A stretch of 64,000 nucleotides of DNA from Medicago truncatula (GCF_003473485.1 NC_053047.1:14906001-14970000); one strand, 5' to 3'; positions 1 through 12,872 are shown, numbered from the stretch's first letter. Numbers and translations: made by a program. Notes: generated by a model not told the origin, from the sequence alone.

Positions 1-153
1 ACAGTCGTTTATTTAAGAGAGTAAAACCCTAGTATTTATAATCATGTTTTTAAGTCATGGTTGCGTGAACACCATAAAAGAGATTGAAGAACTTGTAGAG
101 GAAGTAAAAGTGTTGTCGTGGAGATGGTTTCTCACAAGGCTGAAATTGGATCC

Positions 154-607
154 CTATGAAGCACACACTCCAACATGGACACCTGACATGGACACCGACA
201 CCGCTATCTATATATTAATTTATTTATAAAAGATCTTAATTAAGAATCAAAATACATAATATGCATCTAACTTGAGCAAATTATTTCATTAAAAAAAATT
301 CTATAACAAGATACAATAGTATTTGACCTTTATTTATCCATCTGCTATCGAAAATTGAAATACGTTGGAATCAACTTTGATGTCCATAACCCATTGTTGA
401 TCAACATTTCTCACACATCTTTAACCCTTGAATCTACTGTGTGTAGAAGCAGAAAAAAAAATCCAGATATTTGTCTGAGTTGTCCAAAGAGTGTCGAAGT
501 AAAGAAAAAACGACTTATTTAGGACACTTGTCCGACACATGTCGTACGAGTCTCATAGGAGTTGACACTGGGACACGCCTAATCATATAGGTGTCCGTGC
601 TTCATAG
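154..607. mobile_element. Non-autonomous TIR DNA element
   Basis: The ends are inverted copies of CTATGAAGCAC (154-164) and GTGCTTCATAG (597-607). They are flanked by near-matching 8-base direct repeats, TTGGATCC (146-153) and TTGGCTCC (608-615). The interior is rich in GACAC/GTGTC words and has no open frame. The same family seems to recur as a shorter copy near 24,504-24,666 and as debris in the MRNIP-like gene intron near 27,100-27,440. It lies inside intron 1 of PABP copy A. The 8-base duplication suggests hAT, but with one mismatch the superfamily is not certain. Confidence 0.55.
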
Positions 608-739
608 TTGGCTCCTTGCTGTCTATTGTTCGAATGGGTGTGGGATCCCGGAGATTGTATGAACTATGAATCGATAGTGTAGGTGGCAGATGGTTTTTAG
701 GGGTTCCAGGTACAGTGTTTGTTAGTGTTATCAGAGGCG

Positions 740-1255
740 ACAGGGGTTCAAATGGTTGTTTTTTTTTAACAGCCAATATATTAAAACAAAAAACCGCTTG
801 AGAATAGGGAATTGTTGTCAAAGGAACAACACAAAATCCCCAGCGCTACGGAAATACAGGGACTGTCCCAAAGGGAAACAAAAACAAAACTCCCCATGCT
901 ACAGACAGCACAAAGCGCGAGCCAACATAAGGAAAGGAAACAAAGATTGTTTAGGTTTATATGGTGTTTTTGAGACCTGTATTCATCCTCAGTTACTTTG
1001 GTGTTTTTGGGCTGAGTTTTCCTGTTTTAGTGGTTCCACTATTTAGTGTAGTAGGGGGGACTTTGTGTGCTGATTTTTTACAGTGTTTCACTGAGGTTTT
1101 GTTCTCTTGTGGGGTCTGGTATTGGTTGCTGCCTCGGTGCCTATACCATGGACCCCTGTCCTTCTTTTTTTCCTCCCGTTATTCTTTAATCTTTGTTTGC
1201 TACCTAATTACATTTGTGATGGGTACTGCTATTAATAAAACATAACTGTTTCTGA
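740..1255 (+). mobile_element. LINE-like 3' end remnants in PABP intron
   Basis: A poly-T run near 760 opens a stretch that reads like the 3' end of a minus-strand retroposon. It is followed by a T/G-rich segment (about 950-1,250) ending in AATAAAAC, typical of the non-coding 3' tail of plant LINEs on the plus strand. No coding domain is left. It lies between two copies of an intron motif (AGAGAGTAAAACCCTA near 16-32 and 1,637-1,652) that also occurs in intron 1 of the other PABP copies, so it probably inserted into the intron. The assignment is by style only. Confidence 0.35.
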
Positions 1256-2192
1256 AAAACAAGTCATGGTTGCATCGAGATTCTTTAATATTGTGGAGAA
1301 TCGCTACCAAATATGGCTGAAGAAGCTGCAATTGCATTTGTACTAATTTTTCTGTTGGACCTTTTTTAAAACCTTGTTTTAAATTTCACCTATCATTGCA
1401 ACCTTATTACAATGATATAGATTATAGACATTAAAAATTTTAATATCAATTATTTTGTAGAATGTTGTTGTGTCAAATCTAATTGATCCGGCTGCAATTG
1501 CGGTAATGATGTGATTGTGAAAATATCATAAAACTTTACTTCGCGTTGCAGCTACCGAAGTTGTTTAGATTTTCACAACTTATTGCAATTCTTGATTGAT
1601 TTTTATGACTAATGGAGTGTGTACATTCCTTTTCTTAGAGAGTAAAACCCTAATATTTATAATCATGTTTTTTTAGGCGTGGTTGTGTCCGGATTCTTTG
1701 AGATCATGTTATTCATCCAATATATTTGTTTTTATGTGTTTTATTTCAAGTTGTAGTGAAGTAATTAGATCTGGTCGAACATGTTGGAATAAATGATATT
1801 GCGTAGTCGAATTTGAACAAACCTCTATTTTCCGCAAGCCACAATTGACAACAATGCTTCAAGTAGGAAGTAATATTTTTTTAAAGCTTTTAGTTTTGGA
1901 AGCTCTTGTTCAAACGTAGAAAAGAATGGTAGCAAGCAAGAATCTTGGAATCTATGCAATTGCTCTAAAGCGCTGATATAAGTACCATCTAACAACACAA
2001 CTTAATTACAAATGATTAATTGTAGCATAAAACGGCCTTATGTATAGAACTTTATCACAAGTTTCAAAACTGCATTTTCCTTGTTATTGTCATGCACAAA
2101 TTGTCAACATTTTGTTCCTTAACATGCTGTGAATAGTTTACAAAGCTCTTTTGCATATATTTTCTTCTCTGACATCAAAATTTATATTGCAG

Positions 2193-4651
2193 CTGCTAAT
2201 GCGATAGAACATTTGAATTACACTCCTTTGAATGGGAAGCCAATTCGTATCATGTTTTCTCATCGAGATCCTAGTATCAGGAAAACTGGATTTGCAAATG
2301 TGTTCGTTAAGAATCTTGACACGTCAATAGATAACAAGGTGTTGCATGATACTTTTGCTACATTTGGAACCGTACTTTCTTGCAAGGTGGCACTTGATAG
2401 CAATGGTAAATCTTTGGGATATGGTTTTGTACAATATGACAATCACGAGTCTGCAAAGTGTGCCATTGAAAAATTGGATGGTATGCTGATAAAAGATAAG
2501 AAAGCTTTTGTAGGGTATTTTATTCGGCGTCAAGAAAGGTCGGAAAATGGATCTCCTAAGTTCACTAATGTGTATGTGAAAAACCTTTTAGAAACAGATA
2601 CCGATGAGGATCTTAAAAAGCTTTTCAGCACATATGGTGTAATAACAAGTGCTGTGATCATGAAAGATGAGAATGGAAACTCCAAATGTTTTGGTTTTGT
2701 GAATTTTCAAAGCCCTGATTCAGCAGCTGCTGCAGTTGAGAAGTTGAATGGCACTACAACCAACGATGGGAAGGTTTTATATGTAGGAAGGGCTCAAAGG
2801 AAATGTGAAAGGGAGGCAGAGTTGAGAGCTAAGTTTGAACAAGAAAAGATAAAAAGATATGAAAAATTACAAGGTGCCAATTTATACCTGAAAAACCTTG
2901 ATGAGAGTATTAACGATGAGAAACTGAAGGAGATGTTTTCTGAGTTTGGAACAATAACTTCTTGCAAGGTATATTAAAATTTATATTTGAGTATTTTTAC
3001 TTTGTTTAGTTATTGTTCTAGTGCATGTGAGTGAACAACCCTTTATTATACGTGCACGTGTTTAAAAATTGACTACGTATAACATGTTTCTTCAGGTAAT
3101 GTTTGATGCTCATGGCCATAGCAAGGGCTTCGGTTTTGTTGCATTTTCCACATCAGAGGAAGCGAGTAAAGCTGTATGTCATTTCATTATTTGTTAAAAA
3201 AGATTTTGCTTAACCAAATATAAACCTTTTTCAATCAGCTGCATGAGTTTATTTTTTTGTTTTCTTTTCTAGATCAATGGAATGAGTGGAAAGATAATTG
3301 GACAGAAGCCGTTGTACGTTGTTGTGGCTCAACGCAAAGAAGATAGGAAAACTCGTTTGCAGGTTTAGCCTATATTTTATCTTGTATATTTATTATTTAA
3401 GTTAACCTTAGAATTAAATTATGGACAAATCAATGATTTATATACTACGTTGATTTTTCATTAGAGTGGGTGCAAGTTCATTTTCGTTACATACAATATA
3501 ACATGTCATTATATCCAATTAACTTTTTCTATGTAGTTTTAAATTGTAACAGTGATTTAGAAATAAGTTTTTTAATATCCTTGCTAGCGGGTAGAAATTT
3601 TGTTAATATGATAGTCGTCGAGAAACATGTCATTTTTTGTCGTTGTTTTCAAGCACAAATTTAAACTTTCTTACTTTGTATTTTGTATAAATTCAATTGT
3701 TACGTTCATAAACTTGTATAAATGCAGGCTCAATTTTCTCAAATCAATGTTTCGGGTGGAATCACATCTTTTCCTGCAAGAATTGCTGGATATCATCAAA
3801 GTGCTCCAAGACTTGCTCCTCAACAATTGTATTATGGTCAAGGTACACCTCGTCTCATGCTGCCTCAACCAGCTGGATACGGATACCAGCAACAATTCAT
3901 ACCCGGTATGCAATCTGGAGTTGCTCCAAATTACATCATGCCATACCACCCTCAGAGGCACGGTCATACCGGACATAGGATGCCTCCAGTTGGTAACTTC
4001 CAACAAGTGCAGCAGAACCAGGTATTTATTCATTAAGTGTATGCTTCATTTTTTGTAAATAATATTACGAGCTGATTCGTCACTTGAAAAAAATTCATTT
4101 TGAATCTAGGTGCTACCTCGCAACTCGGACCAAGGGTTTAGATATAATGGTCGAAATAGTGTGGATCCATCTGCTGTTTCTGAAGGTCAAATGATAGATC
4201 CATCCATACAAAATCATGGTGCCTTGTCTAATAATTCACTTCCCTCAACTTTGGCTTCTGTTACTCTGGAAAATCAAAACCGGGTATGTAAAAGTTTGCT
4301 AGTTATATGTTCATCTTTGAATTTTCTTTTAAGAATTGCAATACTGTGTGGATTTCTGTAATTTATTATTGCCAATATCATGACCTTAAAAAAAATTAAA
4401 CCTATCATGGTATGTTAAATCTAACTTTCCTTGGTTTGTTGGTTGAACAGATGTTGGGTGAACAATTATATCCTCTTGTGGGTTGTCTTACACCAAACAA
4501 TCAGACAGCCAAGGTGACAGGAATGTTGTTGGAATTGGACAAGTCAGAGGTTATCCATCTGATTAAGTCACCTGAAGAATTGAAGATGAAAGTGTCCGAG
4601 GCAATGGAAGCCCTTCGTTTTGTTTCATCGGGTCCTGCCTGCAGATCATGA
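2193..4651 (+). CDS. Poly(A)-binding protein, copy A (5' end outside window)
   Basis: Cytoplasmic PABPs bind the mRNA poly(A) tail and link it to translation initiation and decay factors. Exons read from GT-AG sites: 2193-2968, 3096-3173, 3273-3362, 3728-4021, 4110-4283 and 4451-4651 (TGA). The translation gives RRM2 (NVFVKNLD, GYGFVQY), RRM3 (NVYVKNL, CFGFVNF), RRM4 (NLYLKNLD, GFGFVAF), a P/Q/Y-rich linker (exon 5) and a C-terminal MLLE domain with KVTGMLLELD. Exon 2 starts in the phase that joins exon 1 of copies B and C (codon split after GAT G). Exon 1, carrying the start and most of RRM1, is not in the window; intron 1 must exceed 2.19 kb against about 1.2 kb in B and C, partly because of inserted elements. 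No stop or frameshift was seen. Copy A is clearly more diverged than B and C are from each other. Whether it is expressed depends on exon 1. Confidence 0.9.
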
Positions 4652-5690
4652 TCAGCTTGGCTCCTAATCATTGTTTATGGAGCCTTAACTTTAGATTGAT
4701 CAGGATTATTTTCCCCTTTCTGTTAGGATTTTGACTTGTTAGCCAATAGAGAGGGTATTGAGAATTTTTATGTGTTTGATAAATTTATTTCATTTTGGGT
4801 TGGTTTACGTTCATGATTTTGAAACGGTATTTTTGTCGACAATCCTTCGTTTTGTTTAGATATATTATTTGGATTGGGATTTTCGTTGGCATTCCTTCCG
4901 TTGATTGTAATTATTTTTGCTTTCTGAAGGTCCATTTGATCTATTTTGGGTAATTCAACCCAAGTTCATTTGCTTCCAAAATGTGTGAGGTAAATGCACA
5001 CTATTGTTTATTGCTCGCTTTCTTTTTATCAGCATTTTCTCTATTCACATTTGATTGAATAGTGTCTTTTATGATTATGAAAACTAGCAGCATGTGCCAT
5101 TTCATCAAAGGCAGGAATTATATGACAATAAGAAAGAACAGTGAATCATATATATCCAATCATTTGCCGTCACATCATTTTTTTTTTTTTATTTGTTTTT
5201 TTTAAGTGCTTAAAATACTACATGTATGTTTGATTTTACTTTTAGATGAGGCAAAATTGATTCAAGAGGTGCACAATTGATTTTGACATGTTTTAATGTT
5301 CTCAGCTATAATGGATGTTTCCTTTACAATTGATTCTAAGTTGAAGTTACAAGTCGAAGTTTTTGTCACTATTGATTGTTAGCCATGAATGTATTCAACT
5401 ATAATTTCTTACTTTTTTTTACATTCATCTCACTTTTAAACAACCAATTTTACCAAATCAATTTCTATCACCGCAAAACTTAACAAACACTACGAGGTAA
5501 ACAAACACTACAAGGCAAAGACAATCTTGTTTATCTCAGAAGTAACTTTTTGGACCGCAAACATACAATCCAAGCTGTAGCGTGTGGTAAACGCCAAGAC
5601 TCAACTTCAACAATACTCATATCTGGAGAACACCAATCTTGTTTAGCAAAGACGAAATTGTCATATTCATCCATCACACATACTGATCAC
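4652..5690. other. PABP A 3' region and dispersed repeat
   Basis: The first few hundred bases are the likely 3' UTR of PABP A (T-rich, no canonical coding). About 5,205-5,350 contains a dispersed motif, ATGTATGTTTGATT followed by GATGAGGCAAAATTGATTC. The same motif appears near 18,905, 24,285, 45,450, 63,030 and (minus strand) 32,580, so it is a repeat family, probably MITE-like. I see no gene here. Confidence 0.5.
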
Positions 5691-5699
5691 TACATATTG

Positions 5700-6310
5700 C
5701 TGGCCAGGAAACATTGCAGCATCTAAGTTACTCGTGCTCCACGGGCCTGATGATGCTGCCACACCTGAAACACTGCGCTGGCATGCTGCATTATTTGATC
5801 AAAACCTATCTTTACTGTCCCATTAGTGCACATTTAGTTTCATCGAAATGCGTCAAGAAACCATAGCAGAATTTATCAACCGATCTTGTGTCAAATGCTG
5901 CAAAATTTTCATAAAAAAGTCACCAAAACCTTCTGCATTATGCATAATATTCTCCAAAATAGGCCAAAGATCATATTTCCTCCAACGTTCCACACCTGCA
6001 GCACATACAAAAAATAAATGCTAATTCAATTCTACGTATGATTGAAAAACGACAAAATCAGATGGATAGTCAACTTGCTTTCTGTGCAGCCTTGATCTAC
6101 TTAGTAAACAATCTCTCCCAAGACGCCAAATAAAATGTTTTACCTTTGGACGAATGTATAGACCGAAGTTTATTCAAATCACCTTTAACACATCATTCAT
6201 CTCTATTAATAATATGATCAACGCACTGATGGTATGTATTCTTAGTAGTATACATACCTTTTCTGTCAAAGCACCAAACTATCTCATGCTTTTGAAAGAG
6301 ATAAATTATA
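5700..6310. repeat. Inverted repeat block, left copy
   Basis: This stretch matches the reverse complement of 44,100-44,640. Shared landmarks include AAACACTGCGCTGGCATGCT (5,769) against AAACACAGCGCTGGCGCACT on the other strand, and CTTGATCTACTTAGTAAACA near 6,092. The copies differ by scattered substitutions and indels, so the duplication is not recent. No convincing coding frame is present. Confidence 0.7.
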
Positions 6311-6359
6311 TGATTGTATCAAATAGAGAAAGTAAAGACGTGACCTTAACATTTTAAGT

Positions 6360-6700
6360 CTTCCTTTGGACTTAGAACGCAATAGCATGTCAGCACCTAA
6401 TATGGGAAGCATATAAACTTGAAAGTGCAAGACGTGACCTTGCACAAACACCTATAAGTCATCAAGAAATCCTTTTACAAGAAACTTGAAATCTTGCAGG
6501 TTGAATAAGAAGCTTGAAGGAAATTACTAGCCTGCAGGATAAGTAGTTTTTGTCTCGTCGCAATGATAACATTGTTCCATGGCATGAGAGATCCTTTAAG
6601 GATAAATGATGAGTCGTCAAGAGGCCCGAGATCTGAGTATCTGACTCATCTTCCTCTACCTGAAAAAGTAAGTAGTTCTTGTCTCGTCGCAATGATAACG
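6360..6700. repeat. Dispersed repeat, four copies in window
   Basis: Related copies lie at about 13,490-13,870, 45,145-45,420 (inverted) and 52,990-53,340 (inverted). Shared words include GATCCTTTAAGGA, CAATGATAACGTTGTT and TTGAAATCTTGCA. It contains no protein domain that I recognise. In copies 3 and 4 it is followed by sequence that also flanks the tRNA-Val genes, so it belongs to a larger duplicated block. Confidence 0.65.
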
Positions 6701-7157
6701 TTGTTCCTTCTATATCGTCTCAACTACATTTCTGCAAGAGTAATTTTCTTGACATTTATAGTCATTTACACAAAGACATATATATAAAACAAAAAAGACC
6801 AATTAATTCCTTTTGCAAACTGAACTTAACAAGCTTGTTGTTTTATGCAAGTAATATCACACCATTATATAAAGGGAAATACTTTTTCCTACAAACCATA
6901 TATCCACGAAAACCAAGAATTTCGATTATCACCACCCATATTTTCCACCAGAAACCAATTTAATATTTATTCCATTATTTAATCAAAGAAAAATTGCCGC
7001 ATGCTGTGTGAATTCGTGGCCTTTTGTTTCATGGTATATAGCATTAGCCTTATATAAATTCCTTTTGCAAACTTAACTTAACCTATTAATTGATAAAAAA
7101 AGAACTATTTTAAGCTATTTAGTACATGTGATGTTTGATGAATAATTGCAGTAAGAT

Positions 7158-7231
7158 GGTTTCGTGGTGTAGTTGGTTATCACGTCAGTCTAACACACTG
7201 AAGGTCTCCGGTTTGAACCTGGGCGAAGCCA
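7158..7231 (+). tRNA. tRNA-Val (AAC), variant T-loop
   Basis: The 74-base cloverleaf has acceptor stem GGTTTCG/CGAAGCC, a D-arm with GTGTAGTTGGTTATCAC, an anticodon loop CTAACAC (anticodon AAC) and a T-arm. The T-loop reads TTTGAAC where the canonical form, and the second copy at 44,962-45,035, reads TTCGAAC. Position 56 is therefore changed from C to T. C56 normally pairs with G19 in the tertiary core and is part of the internal polymerase III B box, so this copy may be weak or inactive. The flanking DNA is shared with the second copy in inverted orientation. Confidence 0.9.
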
Positions 7232-7849
7232 AATTTTTCGTTTTGTTTTTGTTCTCTGTTTTTATAATTGCTATGTATCGTAGTTATTTTGTCCGTCGAA
7301 AGAAATTATTCATGGATCTTGTTTTGGTCATTGTCTTTTCTTAACAACAAGACACTGTCATTACATTTCTGCTGAAGTAACAATTGGTTTCAATGTCCGA
7401 GTGGGCAGCAAGAGTGGACGCGTGAAGAAGAGTAGAATGATTCCATATCGATCATTGGATTAGTCAACCTTTTCTAAGTTAGATTTCCTCTCCTTGCTTC
7501 TTCTCAATTCCACACTAATTAGATCACTAGCCACAACTCCATTTCCCTCCTCTAATTCGTTTATGCGAGTTGTTGTCTGACATCAGTCCAAATTTTGAAA
7601 AATATATATAAAGGACTATATATACTATCGTCATTGCAAATTAATGTAATAAATTGTATTTGAAAGTATTCCAAATACACAGAGAAGAAGCCATTCACAA
7701 AATAATAGCCTATGTTTACTTAAACACGGAAAAAAAATTGCAAAATAATACTTAGTAGAATAGCATAGCATGATTTGGTAATTTGCAGTATTTGTAAATG
7801 GAAAATTTGTAAAGACCATGCACTTGTTAAACCTGAAGAAGTTCACAAA

Positions 7850-8990
7850 TGCAAATGCTTTGCTTAAAATCTAATCCGCCTATTTCTGAAAAAGTTCTTA
7901 CCAAAGCTTTTCGAGTGCATTAGAGCATAATTGATTATCTTCAAAGCAGTCTTGGTATGACAATAACTAGTTTTAAAACATGATTCGTCATTTTGAAAGA
8001 ACGTCAATATTGAAATCCTATTCTCTGTTTAATCGGTCATTGTTCTCAATTAATACTTTTGAAGAGCATCAGCCAAAGAGATGCTGATTTACATCTTATC
8101 AATGAGTGTTTCGAAAACCATACTACTTTATTTTTTACTTTCTTTGGACATTCGTTTTTTTTTCCTCAACCTTGCTTTCCTTTTCAACTTCTTCGTCTAT
8201 GTTTGTGTCCAAGATCTTTCCTCTTTTATGGAAACTTCTTGAGTATAACAAAATATCATCTTTCCATGAGCATCGCAATTTCATTTTCTCGCAGTTTTGA
8301 GAGAAACTCCTTCGTGAACTTGTTGTAAACAGGGCTATGATCTAACATATCGATAAAAGGAAATGTAATCTGTATTTTTCTTCTTTACTTCCGGAGGGTG
8401 TAGAGTTTTGGCATAGGATGGAACAACATTAGGAAGCTTCTTTTTTGTTTTCTACTTTATTCTCATTTTTATTTCCCTCAATCATTATGAAAGGTAAATA
8501 AGGAAGCTTCAGATAGTATGAAAGTACTTGAGGTTTATCACTATCTCGTAGTTGATGTTTGGTTATCCTGAAAATGAAGTGTATATCGATAAGTTCCAAT
8601 ACCGTGTCTCCTCTGTTCTCAAATTCATACTCATTTTCAACTTCTTCCCGAACTACTTCTATTTAAAACTATGATTGTTGGGGTTATCAAGTATATTACC
8701 TAAAAATCCATCTCTAGCCAAGTTAGCTACTTGTGTTACGAGTTGTCCAAGATTTGTTTCAAGGACCTTGATAATTTCTCCAGTGTTCCGGTTTACATCT
8801 CCTTGAATTTATATCAACGCCTCGATGTTTTCTTACAACACTTTCAAGAACTTAGTGAAAAATTCCTTGATTGCTCCTCCATTAGAAGTGAGACCGATCA
8901 TCTCACACCGGATACTAAGGGTTAGAATAACTCGCCCACATTTGAGGGTAGGCACTAGGATAACAATTATATGGATGCATAGCACGAAGT
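7850..8990 (-). mobile_element. Degenerate Athila-like gag region, inverted copy
   Basis: The minus strand aligns with the plus strand of 41,210-42,480, where a degraded Ty3/gypsy gag C-terminal region can be read. Landmarks here are the reverse complements of TTTCCTAGACATAAC (8,990 side) and of the gag/protease-junction segment near 8,050-8,100, whose plus-strand ORF begins MKSISQRDADL. Stops and indels are frequent. The plus-strand ORFs over this stretch are antisense shadows. Calling the family Athila-like rests on the better copy at 41-42 kb. Confidence 0.5.
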
Positions 8991-9049
8991 TTTCCTAGAC
9001 ATAACTTGGAATACGCAACAAACAAAATACCTTAATAGCATTGATTAAT

Positions 9050-9640
9050 CTAAAAGTGAAAGAGGGTAATTGTTTTTGTTTTTTTTTAATATGATAAAAC
9101 TATTTTCTTTGGGGTTTTAAGAACATTTGACCGAGAAATAAAAACAAAACAAAAAAAAAACCATTATTTTTAAGTTTTAGAATATTTGACTAAAAGAGAA
9201 CAAAATAAATTTTTGGTATTTTAACTATATTTGACTTAAAAGAACTAAGCAAAATCTTTTTAGAAATTTTGAGGATACAACCAAAACAAAAATACGATGG
9301 AAAAATAAAAAAACTAACTAAAATATCACATAAATGTTCTTGAAGTTATTATTTTTTTTAATTTTTAAAGGAACCTTTTTGAAGTTTTTGAATATTAAAT
9401 AAATAAATAAAACAAAAACAAACCTTATTGATAATTATTTTTATTCCAAATATTTACACCTTAAAATAAAATAAAACAAATATATGAGCTAAAAAAGATA
9501 TGAGCTAAAAAAGCATCTTTAGTCTCATTATATTATAAATATATTATGTATAAAAAATTATTATATTATTTTCTTTTTAAGGAAATATTATTATATTATT
9601 ATATTTATTATAGTATATTATATCTCAGAGGAAGAAAAAG
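9050..9640. other. AT-rich low-complexity tract with repeat copy
   Basis: Very AT-rich DNA with runs of A, AAC and TATTA words and no gene. The segment about 9,340-9,530 is the inverse of a repeat that recurs near 46,520-46,710, 52,280-52,450 and 56,490-56,640 (landmark AATAATTATCAATAAGGTTT). This looks like decayed retroelement or intergenic repeat DNA. Confidence 0.5.
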
Positions 9641-9784
9641 GGATGCCGTTAAACATTGAATTAAATGTCAAAATTAGGGTTCAAAGTTCTATTTTTAAGC
9701 TGTTGCCGGTGCTCCTTGGTCCTTATGCTTTCGTTCCCAAAGAATCGATCGAGCCGCTCTTTTAAATTCAGACTTAGATGGTAT

Positions 9785-10319
9785 TGATGTTATCAAAAAC
9801 CCGACTTAAGTCTTAAAATCTGGTTTTTGCGACTCATGGCTAGCTTCAACCACTCAAATTCATAGCAAAGTCCCAAAAACAGGCAAAATCCTATCAAAAT
9901 CGCACAAAATCGTGAAATCCATTCAAAATCGCAGGATTTTGATGGATTTTGTTTTTTTAAAAGGGTCACTTTTTGAACCGGTTCGTAAATTGCCCCGATT
10001 TGAATCCATGACCCGTTCTATAAATACCCAAAAGGCCAAAAAATTTCATTCCTTCAATTGCCCTATGTATATGTATTTTTTGGACTTTGAACTTTAGTCA
10101 TTTATGACATTATGCAATTTATAACATATATTTAATATTATTTTTGTTTTGGTAGAATCCTCTATTTTGATTGCGACTTTACGAGTCCCGACTTTGCTAT
10201 CCTACATCAATTTTACAAAGTCCTTGAGTAAAATCCTTCGATTTTAATTGCAATTTTACGAGTCCCGATTTTGCTACTCCCTTTTGACTTGAAGTAAAGT
10301 CCCGATTTTGATAACCTTG
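9785..10319. mobile_element. hAT-type non-autonomous element
   Basis: The element is about 535 bases with imperfect terminal inverted repeats: the left end contains TTATCAAAAACCCGACTTAA, and the right end reads TCCCGATTTTGATAACCTTG. It is flanked by 8-base direct repeats GATGGTAT (9777-9784) and GATGGCAT (10320-10327), one mismatch, as expected for hAT. Internal segments match the element at 12,008-12,872 (GTAGAATCC, then repeated TTTTACGAGTCCCGA-type words). No transposase frame remains. Confidence 0.7.
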
Positions 10320-10459
10320 GATGGCATGACTACAGGTATGAAAATTCTTTGATTTGTTTCTCTAATTTGATTAATTTCAATCTGTTTCAAATTTAAACGT
10401 AGATGCATCTATTCGTTAATTTGATTTGTCTATTTCTTTTAACCTCTGCTAAATTTCTG

Positions 10460-11220
10460 TCTGCAGTCTCCACCGAGTGTAATTTCCTTGATTAATCTCT
10501 ATATCATCCTCATTCAAATCAGTATTATTGGTGCCATTTTTATTACTATTAGCGGTAACATTAAGGTTTTGAACACCACACCTCTGTTCTTCAAGACGCT
10601 CAAGATCTCACACTGGAACCTAGTAACCTTTGATCAACTTCTTCCTCATATGCTCTTGTCTCACACTAGCAAAGACCGCCAAACTATCGGTCTGATGTAC
10701 AATTGGGATGCCGGCTTGACAATGTAGGCAGTTCAGCCACTCCTAACTTATTACCTGTCACTGGTTTGGGAATGTTAGCAGTCAATCTACTTTAACACCA
10801 CCGAATGTTATTTCACGTTTGTCGGATGTGGCTCCCAATAACTTATCCAGATTTGGATCCAATAGCAGTAACGTAGTGGCTAACTTGTCGCATCTAGCTG
10901 CATCTCCGAATTTAGTATGTTTATCGGATGATGAGTTACCAGACAAACAGATTGATAGTATAATTGTATCATAAGGATATTGAAGCTGCTCCCTACAAGA
11001 GTATTTCATACATTAATGGAACTAATTGGCTTTATACTTTATGGTTAGATCACTCCGGATATCTCAGATTGGTCGTTCATCAACCTTATTTTATATGACG
11101 CAACAACTGTGATTTCCTTGATTAATTCGCACACAATTATACCATGACTAGTATATGGAAATATATTGATTAGAAAAAAAAACTCTTCGTCACCTTTGTA
11201 ATTGCTATGGTTGTACTGGT
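10460..11220. repeat. Unclassified three-copy repeat, copy 1
   Basis: Copies 2 and 3 lie inverted at about 40,110-40,900 and 45,840-46,440, with a fragment near 13,850-13,960. The minus strand of 10,782-11,009 reads an open frame containing LSGNSSSDKHTKFGDAARCD. The same stretch stays open, with amino-acid changes, in the other two copies. The opposite strand is also open over part of the segment. I do not recognise a protein family, so it could be a mobile-element piece or a captured gene fragment. Confidence 0.55.
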
Positions 11221-12007
11221 TCAACTTCTCATAAGCTCTTTTTTTATTTTTTTTTATGAATGTGAATCTATTCTTTTTGTTCACATGTATGTAACTCATT
11301 GCGGGTTTTTGTTAATTAATAAAATATCACTGAATATTTTCTTGATGCAAAATTCATCATTGTTATTTAACTATTTGTTTCTCATCTTTTGTTGCTTTTT
11401 TCTTAGCCTGCTATGAAAATTAAATTAGGATTCAACTGAATATTTCCCAAATGTATAAAAGGAATACATGAAATAATGCAATATATAGTTATGATGACTT
11501 GGAGAAGTATCATTTCATTCGATGTGCACAGAGTTTAGCTAAAAAATCAGCCCATTGGTTCCCTTCTCTGAGACAATGGTGAATGGAGTAATTTCTTGTT
11601 GACAAATACAGGTTTGAATATGTATTTAAAAAATACAGGTTCAAAAACCATGAACAAGATCTAAAATTTGGACTTAACAAAAAAAATTGATAAATAATAT
11701 TTAAAGTAGAAAATCATAGCATGAAAACCCTCAAGAGATAGAGGGCTTGGAATGATTTGAAGAGATTCAAATCATTCCATTAAAAAACAAATATCAACCA
11801 AAATTAAGTAATGGCCTCTAAGAAAATTCCAAATCACTTAAAGTGAAAATTCCAAATTCCTTTTTTATTTTTTTGATTTTGCAAAGGCTCGTCTCCCTCA
11901 TCCTTTGATACGTGATCATAAAAAAAGTAGGTAATTTTGAAAAAGTTGAAACACTAAAAATCACTTAAAGGTTTGTAAAAAAAAAAAAAATCACTTAAAG
12001 TGAAAAT

Positions 12008-12872
12008 CATTTTGTCAAAGAATGATTTTGCGACTTTACTTATCTTCAACAACTCAAATCGATAGCAGAATCCCAAAATAGGAAAAATCATAGCAAAATC
12101 GTGAATGTTCAAAATCGCAGGATATTGAAGGATTTTATCCATTTTTTTATACAGGTTAATTTTTTACATGATTCTTCAAATGACCTGATTTGTACCCATG
12201 CGTCGGTTCCATAAATACAAAAAATACAAAGTTTTTCAATCTTTTCACTTCACACACCACACTTCCTCATCAAGGTTCATCTATTGACGATGGAGAAATG
12301 AAGAGATTGTTGAAAATGAATGTGTTGATATGACGGAGGATAATCCATATAATTGGCGATTTCTTTGTGATTTATGATTGCATATAGCATTTGCCTTTAA
12401 GAATTTTGTTAGGCATCTAGTCTTTACCTTAAATCTTTATAGCCACTTACTCACTTATGATCAAGTTGTCAGACATAGGTTTTGACTTTAAGTATTTTGT
12501 CTAGGTTGTTTAACATTATTATGACTACCAAAGAATATTTGAAGTCATTTATGTATATGCATTTTGTGCACTTTGAACTTTGAGTCATTTATGACTATAT
12601 GCAATTTATATCATATATTTAGCATTATTTTTGTTTTGGTAGAATCCTCGATTTTGATTGCGATTTTACGATTCGCGATCGCTATCCTATATCAATTCTA
12701 CAAAAGTCCTCGAGTAACATCACTCGATTTTAATTGCGATTTTGCTATCCTATATCTATTCTACAAAAGTCCTTGAGTAAATTAAAGTCCTTCAATTTTA
12801 ATTGAAATTTTACTATTTGTGATTTTGTTATTCCCTTTCGACCTTAAGCAAAATGCAATTTTGACAACCTTG
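12008..12872. mobile_element. hAT-type non-autonomous element with perfect TSD
   Basis: An 865-base element is bounded by perfect 8-base target duplications, GTGAAAAT at 12000-12007 and 12873-12880. The right end reads AATTTTGACAACCTTG and the left end has the degraded inverse, TTTGTCAAAGAATGATTTTG. The interior carries the T/A/G-rich tail typical of plant hAT 3' regions (CACTTTGAACTTTGAGTC near 12,569) but no transposase frame. It shares ends and internal segments with 9,785-10,319, so the two belong to one family. Confidence 0.75.

Noticed and set aside
3627-4058. 143-codon ORF overlapping PABP A exon 5
   Set aside because: Wrong frame of a real exon, reading through the acceptor site. Similar shadow frames occur at 33,708 and 61,590 over exon 5 of B and C.
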